Shown one piece after another: positions 13,134-24,432 of a stretch of DNA of 64,000 nucleotides. The stretch covers positions 1,798,001 through 1,862,000 of the forward strand of contig NW_027490116.1 of NCBI RefSeq assembly GCF_050948175.1, given 5' to 3'. Position 1 is the stretch's first letter. Each line of letters starts with the position of its first letter. This DNA is from Xylocopa sonorina. Lineage: Eukaryota; Arthropoda; Insecta; Hymenoptera; Apidae. The notes beneath the pieces were generated by a model that worked only from the letters and a program-made list of their open reading frames with translations, searched no databases and was not told the origin of the DNA. The translations under genes and the position numbers were made by a program.

Positions 13134-15109
13134 AAGTGAATACGAGGTATACATGGCACTTCGCAATGAATATTATACCTTATCATGAAACATAGAAGAG
13201 AGGTGCGATATCGCGTTTTAGGAAGCATTAAAACTCTATTGCTGCGATACGTAGACATCTGCAAACGCTATTTCCTAGCATGGAAGTGTCGCACTTACAT
13301 TCATTTGAAGTGAATACGAGGTATACATGACACTTCGCAATGAATATTATACCTTATCATGAAACATAGAAGAGAGATGCGATATCGCGTTTTAGGAAGC
13401 ATTAGAACTCTATTGCTGCGATACGTAGACATCCGCAAACGCTATTTCCTAGCATGGAAGTGTCGCATTTACATTCTTTTGAAGTGAATACGAGATATAC
13501 ATGACACTTCGCAATGAATATTATAGCTTATCATGAAACATAGGAATGAGGTGCAATATCGCGTTTTGAGAAGCATTAGAACTCTATTGCTATTATACGT
13601 AGACATCTGCAAACTCTATTTCCTTGCAAGGAAATTTCGCACTTACATGCCACTGAAGTGTATACGAGGTATACATAACATTACACAATGAATATTATAT
13701 CTTATTACGAAACATAGAAGTGAAATACGACATCTCGTTTTAAGAAGCATTAGTACTCCATTGCTGTGATACGTAGACATCTGCAAACAATATTTCCTAG
13801 CAAGGAAGTGTCGCATTTACATTCTTTTGAAGTGAATACGAGGTATACATGGCACTTCGCAATGAATATTATACCTTATCATGAAACATAGAAGAGAGGT
13901 GCGATATCGCGTTTTAGGAAGCATTAAAACTCTATTGCTGCGATACGTAGACATCTGCAAACGCTATTTCCTAGGAAGGAAGTGTCGCATTTACATTCTT
14001 GTGAAGTGAAATCGAGGTATACATGACACTTCGCAATGAATATTATATCTTATCATGAAACATAAAAGTGAGATGCGATATCGCGTTCTAAGATGCATTA
14101 GAACTCTATTGCTACGATACGTCGACATCTGCAAAGGCTATTCCCTAGCATGGAAGGGTCGCATTTACATTCTTTTGAAGTGAGTACGAGGTATACGTAT
14201 CACTCCATAATGAATATTATATCTTATCATGAAACATAGCAGTGAGATGCGATATCGCGTTTTAAGAAGCATGAGAACTCTATTGCTACGATACGTAGAC
14301 AACTGCAAACGCTATTTCCTAGCATGGAAGTGTCGCATTTACATTCACTTGAAGTAAATACGAGGTATACATGACACTTCGCAATGAATATTATACCTTG
14401 TCATGAAACATAGAAGAGAGATGCGATATCGCGTTTTAGGAAGCATTGGAACTCTATTGCTGCGATACGTAGACATCTGCAAACTCTATTTCCTAGCATG
14501 GAAGTGTCGCATTTACATTCTTTTGATGTGAATACGAGATATACATGACACTTCGCAATGAATATTATATCTTATCATGAAATATAGGAATGAGGTGCTA
14601 TATCGCGTTTTGAGAACCATTAGAACTCTATTGCTAATATACATAGACATCTGCAAACTCTATTTCCTAGCAAGGAAATTTCGCACTTACATTTCACTGA
14701 AGTGAATACGAGGTATACATAACATTACACAATGAATATTATATCTTATTACGAAACATAGAAATGAAATACGACATCTCGTTTTAAGAGGCACTAGTGC
14801 TCTATTGCTGTGATACATAGACATCTGCAAACGCTATTTCCTAGCATCGAAGTGTCGCATTTACATTCGCTTGAAGTGAATACGAGGTATACATGACACT
14901 TCGCAATGAATATTATATCTTATCATGACACATAGATGTGAGATGCGATATCGCGTTTTAAGAAGCATTAGAACTCTATTGCTACGATACGTAGACATCT
15001 GCAAACGCTATTTCCTAGCATGGAAGTGTCTTATTTACGTTCTTTTGAAGTGAATGCGAGGTATACGTGACACTTCGCAATGAATATTATATCTTATCAT
15101 GAAAGATAG
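13134..15109. repeat. Young mosaic satellite, no simple period
   Basis: A, B and C monomers are mixed. A monomer with CATGGCACTTCGC and GGAAGCATTAAAACTC occurs at about 13,116-13,280 and again at 13,812-13,976, 696 bp (4 monomers) apart. It also occurs near 6,320, 55,960, 58,390 and 61,520. The stretch 14,340-14,830 repeats the monomer order of 11,040-11,520. There is no interruption and no gene. Confidence 0.7.
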
Positions 15110-17197
15110 AAGTGAGATGCGATATCGCGTTCTAAGAAGCATTAGAACTCTATTGCTACGATACGTAGACAACTGCACACGCTATTTCCTAGCATGGAAG
15201 TGTCGCATTTAGATTCGTTTGAAGTGAATACGAGATATACATGACACTTCGCAATGAATATTATATCTTATCATGAAACATAGGAACGAGGTGCTATATC
15301 GCGTTTTGAGAAGCATTAGAACTCTATTGCTACGATACGTAGGCATCTGCAAACGCTATTTCCTAGCATGGAAGTGTCGCACTTACATTCTTTTGAAGTG
15401 AATACGAGGTATACACGACACTTCGCAATGAATATTATATCTTATCATGAAACATAAAAGTGAGATGCGATATCGCGTTCTAAGAAGCATTAGAACTCTA
15501 CTGCTACGATACGTAGACATCTGCAAAGGCTATTCCCTAGCATGGAAGGGTCGCATTTACATTCTTTTGAAGTGAGTACGAGATATACATGACACTTCGC
15601 AATGAATATTATATCTTATCATGAATCATAGCAGTGAGATGCGATACCGCGTTTTAAGAAGCATTAGAACTCTATTGCTACGATACGTGGACATCTGCAA
15701 AAGCTATTTCCTAGCATGGAAGTGTCGCATTTACATTCGTTTGAGGTGAATACGAGACATACATGACGCTTCGCAATGAATATTATATCTTATCATGAAA
15801 CATAGAAATGAGGTGCTATATCGCGTTTTGAGAAGCATTAGAACTCTATTGCTACGATACGTAGGCATCTGCAAACGCTATTTCCTAGCATGGAAGTGTC
15901 GCATTTACATTCTTTTGAAGTGAATACGAGGTATACATGACACTTCGCAATGAATATTATATCTTATCATGAAACATAGGAAGGAGGTGCTATATCGCGT
16001 TTTGAGAGGCATTAGAACTCTATTGCTACGATACGTAGACATCTGCGAAGGCTATTCCCTAGCATAGAAGGGTCGCATTTACATTCTTTTGAAGTGAGTA
16101 CGATGTATACAAATCAGTCCACAATGAATATTATATCTTATCATGAAACATAGCAGTGAGGTGCGATATCGCGTTTTAAGAAGCATTAGAACCCTATTGC
16201 TACGATACGTAGACATCTGCAAAGGCTATTCCCTAGCATGGAAGGGTCGCATTTACATTCTTTTGAAGTGAGTACGAGGTATAGATATCACTCCATAATG
16301 AATATTATATCTTATCATGAAACATAGAAGTGAGATGCGATATCGCGTTCTAAGAAGCATTAGAACTCTATTGCTACGATACGTAGACATCTGCAAACGC
16401 TATTTCCTAGCATGGAAGTGTCGCATTTACATTCTTTTGATGTGAATACGAGATATACATGACACTTCGCAATGAATATTATATCTTATCATGAAACATA
16501 GGAATGAGGTGCTATATCGCGTTTTGAGAAGCATTAGAACTCTATTGCTACGATACGTAGGCATCTGCAAACGCTATTTCCTAGCATGGAAGTGTCGCAT
16601 TTACATTCTCTTGAAGTGAGTACGAGGTATACATAACACTCCATAATGAATATTATATCTTATCATGAAACATAGGAATGAGGTGCTATATCGCGTTTTG
16701 AGAAGCATTAGAACTCTATTGCTAATATACGTAGACATCTGCAAACTCTATTTCCTAGCAAGGAAATTTCGCACTTACAGTCCACTGAAGTGAATACGAG
16801 GTATACAGAACATAACACAATGAATATTATATCTTATTACGAAACATAGAAATGAAATACGACATCTCGTTTTAAGAAGCATTAGTACTCTATTGCTGTG
16901 ATACGTAGACATCTGCAAACGCTATTTCCTAGCATGGAAGTGTCGCATTTACATTCTTTTGATGTGAATACGAGATATACATGACACTTCGCAATGAATA
17001 TTATATCTTCTAATGAAACATAGCAGTGAGATGCGATATCGCGTTTTAAGAAGCATTAGAATTCTATTGCTACGATACGTAGACATCTGCAAACGCTATT
17101 TCCTAGCATGGAAGTGTCGCATTTACATTCGTTTGAAGTGAATACAAGGTATACATGACACTTCGCAATGAATATTATATCTTATCATGAAACATAG
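15110..17197. repeat. 12-monomer block X, left copy
   Basis: This 2,088-bp block recurs at 21,896-23,983, exactly 6,786 bp (39 x 174) downstream. I noticed only about six substitutions between them, for example CTTATCATG versus CTTACCATG, CGAGACATAC versus CGAGATATAC and AGCATAGAAGG versus AGCATGGAAGG, so identity is near 99.7%. Its first 600 bp are a fragment of the 8-monomer higher-order unit, starting at GACAACTGCACACG. The rest holds the private variants GGAAGGAGGTGC, GATGTATACAAATCAG and CATAACACAATG. Confidence 0.85.
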
Positions 17198-17417
17198 ATG
17201 TGAGATGCGATATCGCGTTTTAAGAAGCATTAGAACTCTATTGCTACGATACGTAGGCACCTGCAAACGCTATTTCCTAGCATGGAAGTGTCGCATTTAC
17301 ATTCGTTTGAAGTGAATACGAGATATACATGACACTTCTCAATGAATATTATATCTTATCATGAAACATAGAAATGAAATGAGGCATCTCGTTTTGTGAA
17401 GCATTAGAACTCTATTG

Positions 17418-17430
17418 CTACGATACGTAG
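17418..17430. other. Interrupted palindrome CTACG-ATA-CGTAG, once per monomer
   Basis: Five-base arms flank a 3-base spacer, and the right half includes the palindrome TACGTA. It is intact in most A monomers. In B monomers it becomes CTGTGATACGTAG and the left arm is damaged, while CGTAGACATCTGC to its right is nearly invariant. It is one of several dyads in each monomer. Confidence 0.75.
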
Positions 17431-17458
17431 ACATCTGCAAACGCTATTTCCTAGCATG

Positions 17459-17512
17459 GAAGTGTCGCATTTACATTCGTTTGAAGTGAATACGAGATAT
17501 ACATGACACTTC
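17459..17512. other. 8-bp inverted repeat GAAGTGTC / GACACTTC within the monomer
   Basis: GAAGTGTC at monomer positions 60-67 and GACACTTC at 106-113 are perfect reverse complements 38 bases apart. They could form a stem-loop in a transcript or a small cruciform. GAAGTG also recurs as a direct repeat at 84-89. Both arms persist in most A monomers. In B and C monomers the arms change (for example GAAGGGTC and CACTCCAT), so pairing is lost. Confidence 0.6.
17475..17491 (+). other. CENP-B-box-like motif in the reference monomer
   Basis: The sequence ATTCGTTTGAAGTGAAT follows the known 17-bp CENP-B box (core TTCG-N4-A-N2-CGGG) in part. TTCG and the central A match, and one G of the CGGG half matches, so 6 of 9 core bases agree. 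The first 11 bases also resemble the full human box TTCGTTGGAA. Many A monomers have TTCG here; others have TTCT or TTCA, and B monomers have TTCCACTGAAG. Loss of the CGGG half makes CENP-B binding doubtful. It could be chance or a site for another protein. Confidence 0.3.
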
Positions 17513-20500
17513 GCAATGAATATTATATCTTATCATGAAACATAGGAATGAGGTGCTATATCGCGTTTTGAGAAGCACTAGAACTCTATTGCTACGATAC
17601 GTAGACATCTGCAAACGCTATTTCCTAGCATGGAAGTGTCGCATTAACATTCTTTTGAAGTGAATACGAGGTATACATGACACATCGCAATGAATATTAT
17701 ATCTTCTCATGAAACATAGCAGTGAGATGCGATATCGCGTTCTAAGAAGCATTAGAACTCTATTGCTACGATACGTAGACAACTGCACAGGCTATTTCCT
17801 AGCATGGAAGTGTCGCATTTAGATTCGTTTGAAGTGAATACGAGATATACATGACACTTCGCAATGAATATTATATCTTATCATGAAACATAGGAACGAG
17901 GTGCTATATCGCGTTTTGAGAAGCATTAGAACTCTATTGCTACGATACGTAGGCATCTGCAAACGCTATTTCCTAGCATGGAAGTGTCGCACTTACATTC
18001 TTTTGAAGTGAATACGAGGTATACACGACACTTCGCAATGAATATTATATCTTACCATGAAACATAAAAGTGAGATGCGATATCGCGTTCTAAGAAGCAT
18101 TAGAACTCTACTGCTACGATACGTAGACATCTGCAAAGGCTATTCCCTAGCATGGAAGGGTCGCATTTACATTCTTTTGAAGTGAGTACGAGATATACAT
18201 GACACTTCGCAATGAATATTATATCTTATCATGAATCATAGCAGTGAGATGCGATACCGCGTTTTAAGAAGCATTAGAACTCTATTGCTACGATACGTGG
18301 ACATCTGCAAAAGCTATTTCCTAGCAAGGAAATTTCGCACTTACATTTCACTGAAGTGAATACGAGGTATACATAACATTACACAATGAATATTATATCT
18401 TATTACGAAACATAGAAATGAAATACGACATCTCGTTTTAAGAAGCAATAGTGCTCTATTGCTGTGATACGTAGACATCTGCAAACGCTATTTCCTAGCA
18501 TGGAAGTGTCTTATTTACGTTCTTTTGAAGTAAATACGAGGTATACATGACACTTCGCAATGAATATTATATCTTATCATGAAACATAGAAGTGATATGC
18601 GATATCGCGTTCTAAGAAGCATTAGAACTCTACTGCTACGATACGTAGGCACCTGCAAACGCTATTTCCTAGCATGGAAGTGTCGCATTTACATTCGTTT
18701 GAAGTGAATACGAGATATACATGACACTTCTCAATGAATATTATATCTTATCATGAAACATAGAAATGAAATGAGGCATCTCGTTTTGTGAAGCATTAGA
18801 ACTCTATTGCTACGATACGTAGACATCTGCAAACGCTATTTCCTAGCATGGAAGTGTCGCATTTACATTCGTTTGAAGTGAATACGAGATATACATGACA
18901 CTTCGCAATGAATATTATATCTTATCATGAAACATAGGAATGAGGTGCTATATCGCGTTTTGAGAAGCACTAGAACTCTATTGCTACGATACGTAGACAT
19001 CTGCAAACGCTATTTCCTAGCATGGAAGTGTCGCATTAACATTCTTTTGAAGTGAATACGAGGTATACATGACACATCGCAATGAATATTATATCTTCTC
19101 ATGAAACATAGCAGTGAGATGCGATATCGCGTTCTAAGAAGCATTAGAACTCTATTGCTACGATACGTAGACAACTGCACACGCTATTTCCTAGCATGGA
19201 AGTGTCGCATTTAGATTCGTTTGAAGTGAATACGAGATATACATGACACTTCGCAATGAATATTATATCTTATCATGAAACATAGGAACGAGGTGCTATA
19301 TCGCGTTTTGAGAAGCATTAGAACTCTATTGCTACGATACGTAGGCATCTGCAAACGCTATTTCCTAGCATGGAAGTGTCGCACTTACATTCTTTTGAAG
19401 TGAATACGAGGTACACACGACACTTCGCAATGAATATTATATCTTACCATGAAACATAAAAGTGAGATGCGATATCGCGTTCTAAGAAGCATTAGAACTC
19501 TACTGCTACGATACGTAGACATCTGCAAAGGCTATTCCCTAGCATGGAAGGGTCGCATTTACATTCTTTTGAAGTGAGTACGAGATATACATGACACTTC
19601 GCAATGAATATTATATCTTATCATGAATCATAGCAGTGAGATGCGATACCGCGTTTTAAGAAGCATTAGAACTCTATTGCTACGATACGTGGACATCTGC
19701 AAAAGCTATTTCCTAGCAAGGAAATTTCGCACTTACATTTCACTGAAGTGAATACGAGGTATACATAACATTACACAATGAATATTATATCTTATTACGA
19801 AACATAGAAATGAAATACGACATCTCGTTTTAAGAAGCAATAGTGCTCTATTGCTGTGATACGTAGACATCTGCAAACGCTATTTCCTAGCATGGAAGTG
19901 TCTTATTTACGTTCTTTTGAAGTAAATACGAGGTATACATGACACTTCGCAATGAATATTATATCTTATCATGAAACATAGAAGTGATATGCGATATCGC
20001 GTTCTAAGAAGCATTAGAACTCTACTGCTACGATACGTAGGCACCTGCAAACGCTATTTCCTAGCATGGAAGTGTCGCATTTACATTCGTTTGAAGTGAA
20101 TACGAGATATACATGACACTTCTCAATGAATATTATATCTTATCATGAAACATAGAAATGAAATGAGGCATCTCGTTTTGTGAAGCATTAGAACTCTATT
20201 GCTACGATACGTAGACATCTGCAAACGCTATTTCCTAGCATGGAAGTGTCGCATTTACATTCGTTTGAAGTGAATACGAGATATACATGACACTTCGCAA
20301 TGAATATTATATCTTATCATGAAACATAGGAATGAGGTGCTATATCGCGTTTTGAGAAGCACTAGAACTCTATTGCTACGATACGTAGACATCTGCAAAC
20401 GCTATTTCCTAGCATGGAAGTGTCGCATTAACATTCTTTTGAAGTGAATACGAGGTATACATGACACATCGCAATGAATATTATATCTTCTCATGAAACA

Positions 20501-21895
20501 TAGCAGTGAGATGCGATATCGCGTTCTAAGAAGCATTAGAACTCTATTGCTACGATACGTAGACAACTGCACACGCTATTTCCTAGCATGGAAGTGTCGC
20601 ATTTAGATTCGTTTGAAGTGAATACGAGATATACATGACACTTCGCAATGAATATTATATCTTATCATGAAACATAGGAACGAGGTGCTATATCGCGTTT
20701 TGAGAAGCATTAGAACTCTATTGCTACGATACGTAGGCATCTGCAAACGCTATTTCCTAGCATGGAAGTGTCGCACTTACATTCTTTTGAAGTGAATACG
20801 AGGTACACACGACACTTCGCAATGAATATTATATCTTACCATGAAACATAAAAGTGAGATGCGATATCGCGTTCTAAGAAGCATTAGAACTCTACTGCTA
20901 CGATACGTAGACATCTGCAAAGGCTATTCCCTAGCATGGAAGGGTCGCATTTACATTCTTTTGAAGTGAGTACGAGATATACATGACACTTCGCAATGAA
21001 TATTATATCTTATCATGAATCATAGCAGTGAGATGCGATACCGCGTTTTAAGAAGCATTAGAACTCTATTGCTACGATACGTGGACATCTGCAAAAGCTA
21101 TTTCCTAGCAAGGAAATTTCGCACTTACATTTCACTGAAGTGAATACGAGGTATACATAACATTACACAATGAATATTATATCTTATTACGAAACATAGA
21201 AATGAAATACGACATCTCGTTTTAAGAAGCAATAGTGCTCTATTGCTGTGATACGTAGACATCTGCAAACGCTATTTCCTAGCATGGAAGTGTCTTATTT
21301 ACGTTCTTTTGAAGTAAATACGAGGTATACATGACACTTCGCAATGAATATTATATCTTATCATGAAACATAGAAGTGATATGCGATATCGCGTTCTAAG
21401 AAGCATTAGAACTCTACTGCTACGATACGTAGGCACCTGCAAACGCTATTTCCTAGCATGGAAGTGTCGCATTTACATTCGTTTGAAGTGAATACGAGAT
21501 ATACATGACACTTCTCAATGAATATTATATCTTATCATGAAACATAGAAATGAAATGAGGCATCTCGTTTTGTGAAGCATTAGAACTCTATTGCTACGAT
21601 ACGTAGACATCTGCAAACGCTATTTCCTAGCATGGAAGTGTCGCATTTACATTCGTTTGAAGTGAATACGAGATATACATGACACTTCGCAATGAATATT
21701 ATATCTTATCATGAAACATAGGAATGAGGTGCTATATCGCGTTTTGAGAAGCACTAGAACTCTATTGCTACGATACGTAGACATCTGCAAACGCTATTTC
21801 CTAGCATGGAAGTGTCGCATTAACATTCTTTTGAAGTGAATACGAGGTATACATGACACATCGCAATGAATATTATATCTTCTCATGAAACATAG

Positions 21896-23983
21896 CAGTG
21901 AGATGCGATATCGCGTTCTAAGAAGCATTAGAACTCTATTGCTACGATACGTAGACAACTGCACACGCTATTTCCTAGCATGGAAGTGTCGCATTTAGAT
22001 TCGTTTGAAGTGAATACGAGATATACATGACACTTCGCAATGAATATTATATCTTATCATGAAACATAGGAACGAGGTGCTATATCGCGTTTTGAGAAGC
22101 ATTAGAACTCTATTGCTACGATACGTAGGCATCTGCAAACGCTATTTCCTAGCATGGAAGTGTCGCACTTACATTCTTTTGAAGTGAATACGAGGTATAC
22201 ACGACACTTCGCAATGAATATTATATCTTACCATGAAACATAAAAGTGAGATGCGATATCGCGTTCTAAGAAGCATTAGAACTCTACTGCTACGATACGT
22301 AGACATCTGCAAAGGCTATTCCCTAGCATGGAAGGGTCGCATTTACATTCTTTTGAAGTGAGTACGAGATATACATGACACTTCGCAATGAATATTATAT
22401 CTTATCATGAATCATAGCAGTGAGATGCGATACCGCGTTTTAAGAAGCATTAGAACTCTATTGCTACGATACGTGGACATCTGCAAAAGCTATTTCCTAG
22501 CATGGAAGTGTCGCATTTACATTCGTTTGAGGTGAATACGAGATATACATGACGCTTCGCAATGAATATTATATCTTATCATGAAACATAGAAATGAGGT
22601 GCTATATCGCGTTTTGAGAAGCATTAGAACTCTATTGCTACGATACGTAGGCATCTGCAAACGCTATTTCCTAGCATGGAAGTGTCGCATTTACATTCTT
22701 TTGAAGTGAATACGAGGTATACATGACACTTCGCAATGACTATTATATCTTATCATGAAACATAGGAAGGAGGTGCTATATCGCGTTTTGAGAGGCATTA
22801 GAACTCTATTGCTACGATACGTAGACATCTGCGAAGGCTATTCCCTAGCATGGAAGGGTCGCATTTACATTCTTTTGAAGTGAGTACGATGTATACAAAT
22901 CAGTCCACAATGAATATTATATCTTATCATGAAACATAGCAGTGAGGTGCGATATCGCGTTTTAAGAAGCATTAGAACCCTATTGCTACGATACGTAGAC
23001 ATATGCAAAGGCTATTCCCTAGCATGGAAGGGTCGCATTTACATTCTTTTGAAGTGAGTACGAGGTATACATATCACTCCATAATGAATATTATATCTTA
23101 TCATGAAACATAGAAGTGAGATGCGATATCGCGTTCTAAGAAGCATTAGAACTCTATTGCTACGATACGTAGACATCTGCAAACGCTATTTCCTAGCATG
23201 GAAGTGTCGCATTTACATTCTTTTGATGTGAATACGAGATATACATGACACTTCGCAATGAATATTATATCTTATCATGAAACATAGGAATGAGGTGCTA
23301 TATCGCGTTTTGAGAAGCATTAGAACTCTATTGCTACGATACGTAGGCATCTGCAAACGCTATTTCCTAGCATGGAAGTGTCGCATTTACATTCTCTTGA
23401 AGTGAGTACGAGGTATACATAACACTCCATAATGAATATTATATCTTATCATGAAACATAGGAATGAGGTGCTATATCGCGTTTTGAGAAGCATTAGAAC
23501 TCTATTGCTAATATACGTAGACATCTGCAAACTCTATTTCCTAGCAAGGAAATTTCGCACTTACAGTCCACTGAAGTGAATACGAGGTATACAGAACATA
23601 ACACAATGAATATTATATCTTATTACGAAACATAGAAATGAAATACGACATCTCGTTTTAAGAAGCATTAGTACTCTATTGCTGTGATACGTAGACATCT
23701 GCAAACGCTATTTCCTAGCATGGAAGTGTCGCATTTACATTCTTTTGATGTGAATACGAGATATACATGACACTTCGCAATGAATATTATATCTTCTAAT
23801 GAAACATAGCAGTGAGATGCGATATCGCGTTTTAAGAAGCATTAGAATTCTATTGCTACGATACGTAGACATCTGCAAACGCTATTTCCTAGCATGGAAG
23901 TGTCGCATTTACATTCGTTTGAAGTGAATACAAGGTATACATGACACTTCGCAATGAATATTATATCTTATCATGAAACATAG
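21896..23983. repeat. 12-monomer block X, right copy
   Basis: This is the partner of 15,110-17,197 at a spacing of 39 monomers. Its first 600 bp are also the last part of the fourth higher-order copy, so it overlaps that array. The left boundary is where flanking variants switch from GAAAGATAGAAG (left copy) to GAAACATAGCAG (right copy). The right boundary is where the left copy reads CATAGATGTGAG and this one reads CATAGAAATGAAATACG. The two copies enclose the higher-order array. Confidence 0.85.
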
Positions 23984-24432
23984 AAATGAAATACGACATC
24001 TCGTTTTAAGAAGCAATAGTGCTCTATTGCTGTGATACGTAGACATCTGCAAACGCTATTTCCTAGCATGGAAGTGTCTTATTTACGTTCTTTTGAAGTA
24101 AATACGAGGTATACATGACACTTCGCAATGAATATTATATCTTATCATGAAACATAGAAATGAAATGAGGCATCTCGTTTTGTGAAGCATTAGAACTCTA
24201 TTGCTACGATACGTAGACATCTGCAAACGCTATTTCCTAGCATGGAAGTGTCGCATTTACATTCGTTTGAAGTGAATACGAGATATACATGACACTTCGC
24301 AATGAATATTATATCTTATCATGAAACATAGGAATGAGGTGCTATATCGCGTTTTGAGAAGCACTAGAACTCTATTGCTACGATACGTAGACATCTGCAA
24401 ACGCTATTTCCTAGCATGGAAGTGTCGCATTA
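23984..24432. repeat. Broken copy of the 8-monomer unit
   Basis: This stretch runs through higher-order monomers 7-8 (GCAATAGTGC, GTGTCTTATTTACG, GAAGTAAATACG) and then jumps directly to the GAGGCATCTCGTTTTGTG monomer. The GGCACCTGC junction is skipped, so about one monomer is missing from the normal order. Phase is kept, so the loss was a whole monomer, as expected from unequal exchange. Confidence 0.7.

Larger units (their letters stand above)
17400..17573. repeat. Reference monomer (A type)
   Basis: This monomer is a convenient reference for the others. It is 174 bp with 65 G+C, about 37%. In order it holds the AGCATT landmark (1-6), the inverted repeat CTACG-ATA-CGTAG (19-31), a highly conserved core from about 26 to 58 (ACGTAGACATCTGCAAACG and on to CCTAGCA), GAAGTGTC (60-67), ATTCGTTTGAAG (76-87), ATACGAG (91-97), GACACTTC (106-113), AATATT (120-125), TCATGA (134-139) and the TATATCGCG block (159-167). 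Most other A monomers carry GCGATATCGC at 156-165. The unit is 3 x 58 bases, so reading frames stay in register from copy to copy, and every frame meets stop codons. Confidence 0.95.
17251..22500. repeat. 8-monomer higher-order repeat, 1,392 bp, about 3.8 copies
   Basis: Copies run 17,251-18,642, 18,643-20,034, 20,035-21,426 and a partial copy to about 22,500. The private landmark GCATTAACATTC sits at 17,641, 19,033, 20,425 and 21,817, each 1,392 bp (8 x 174) apart. The eight monomers in order are marked by: GGCACCTGC with CTTCTCAATG; GAGAAGCACTAG; GCATTAACATTC with GACACATCGC; GACAACTGCACAC with TTTAGATTCG; CGCACTTACATTC with ACACGACAC; GGCTATTCCC with GATACCGCG; GTGGACATC with a B body and GCAATAGTGC; GTGTCTTATTTACG with GAAGTAAATACG. 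Copies 2 and 3 look identical. Copies 1 and 4 differ from them by one or two bases. The fourth copy ends where TAGCAAGG is replaced by TAGCATGG. Confidence 0.93.

Noticed and set aside
17475..17491. A genuine functional CENP-B box
   Set aside because: Three of the four CGGG bases required in known boxes are absent, so I report only a resemblance.
17400..17573. Homology to the Arabidopsis centromere repeat of about 178 bp
   Set aside because: Short stretches such as TTTCCT near an AGAAG look alike, but their order and spacing do not match and the rest does not align by eye. I have no basis to assign a plant host.
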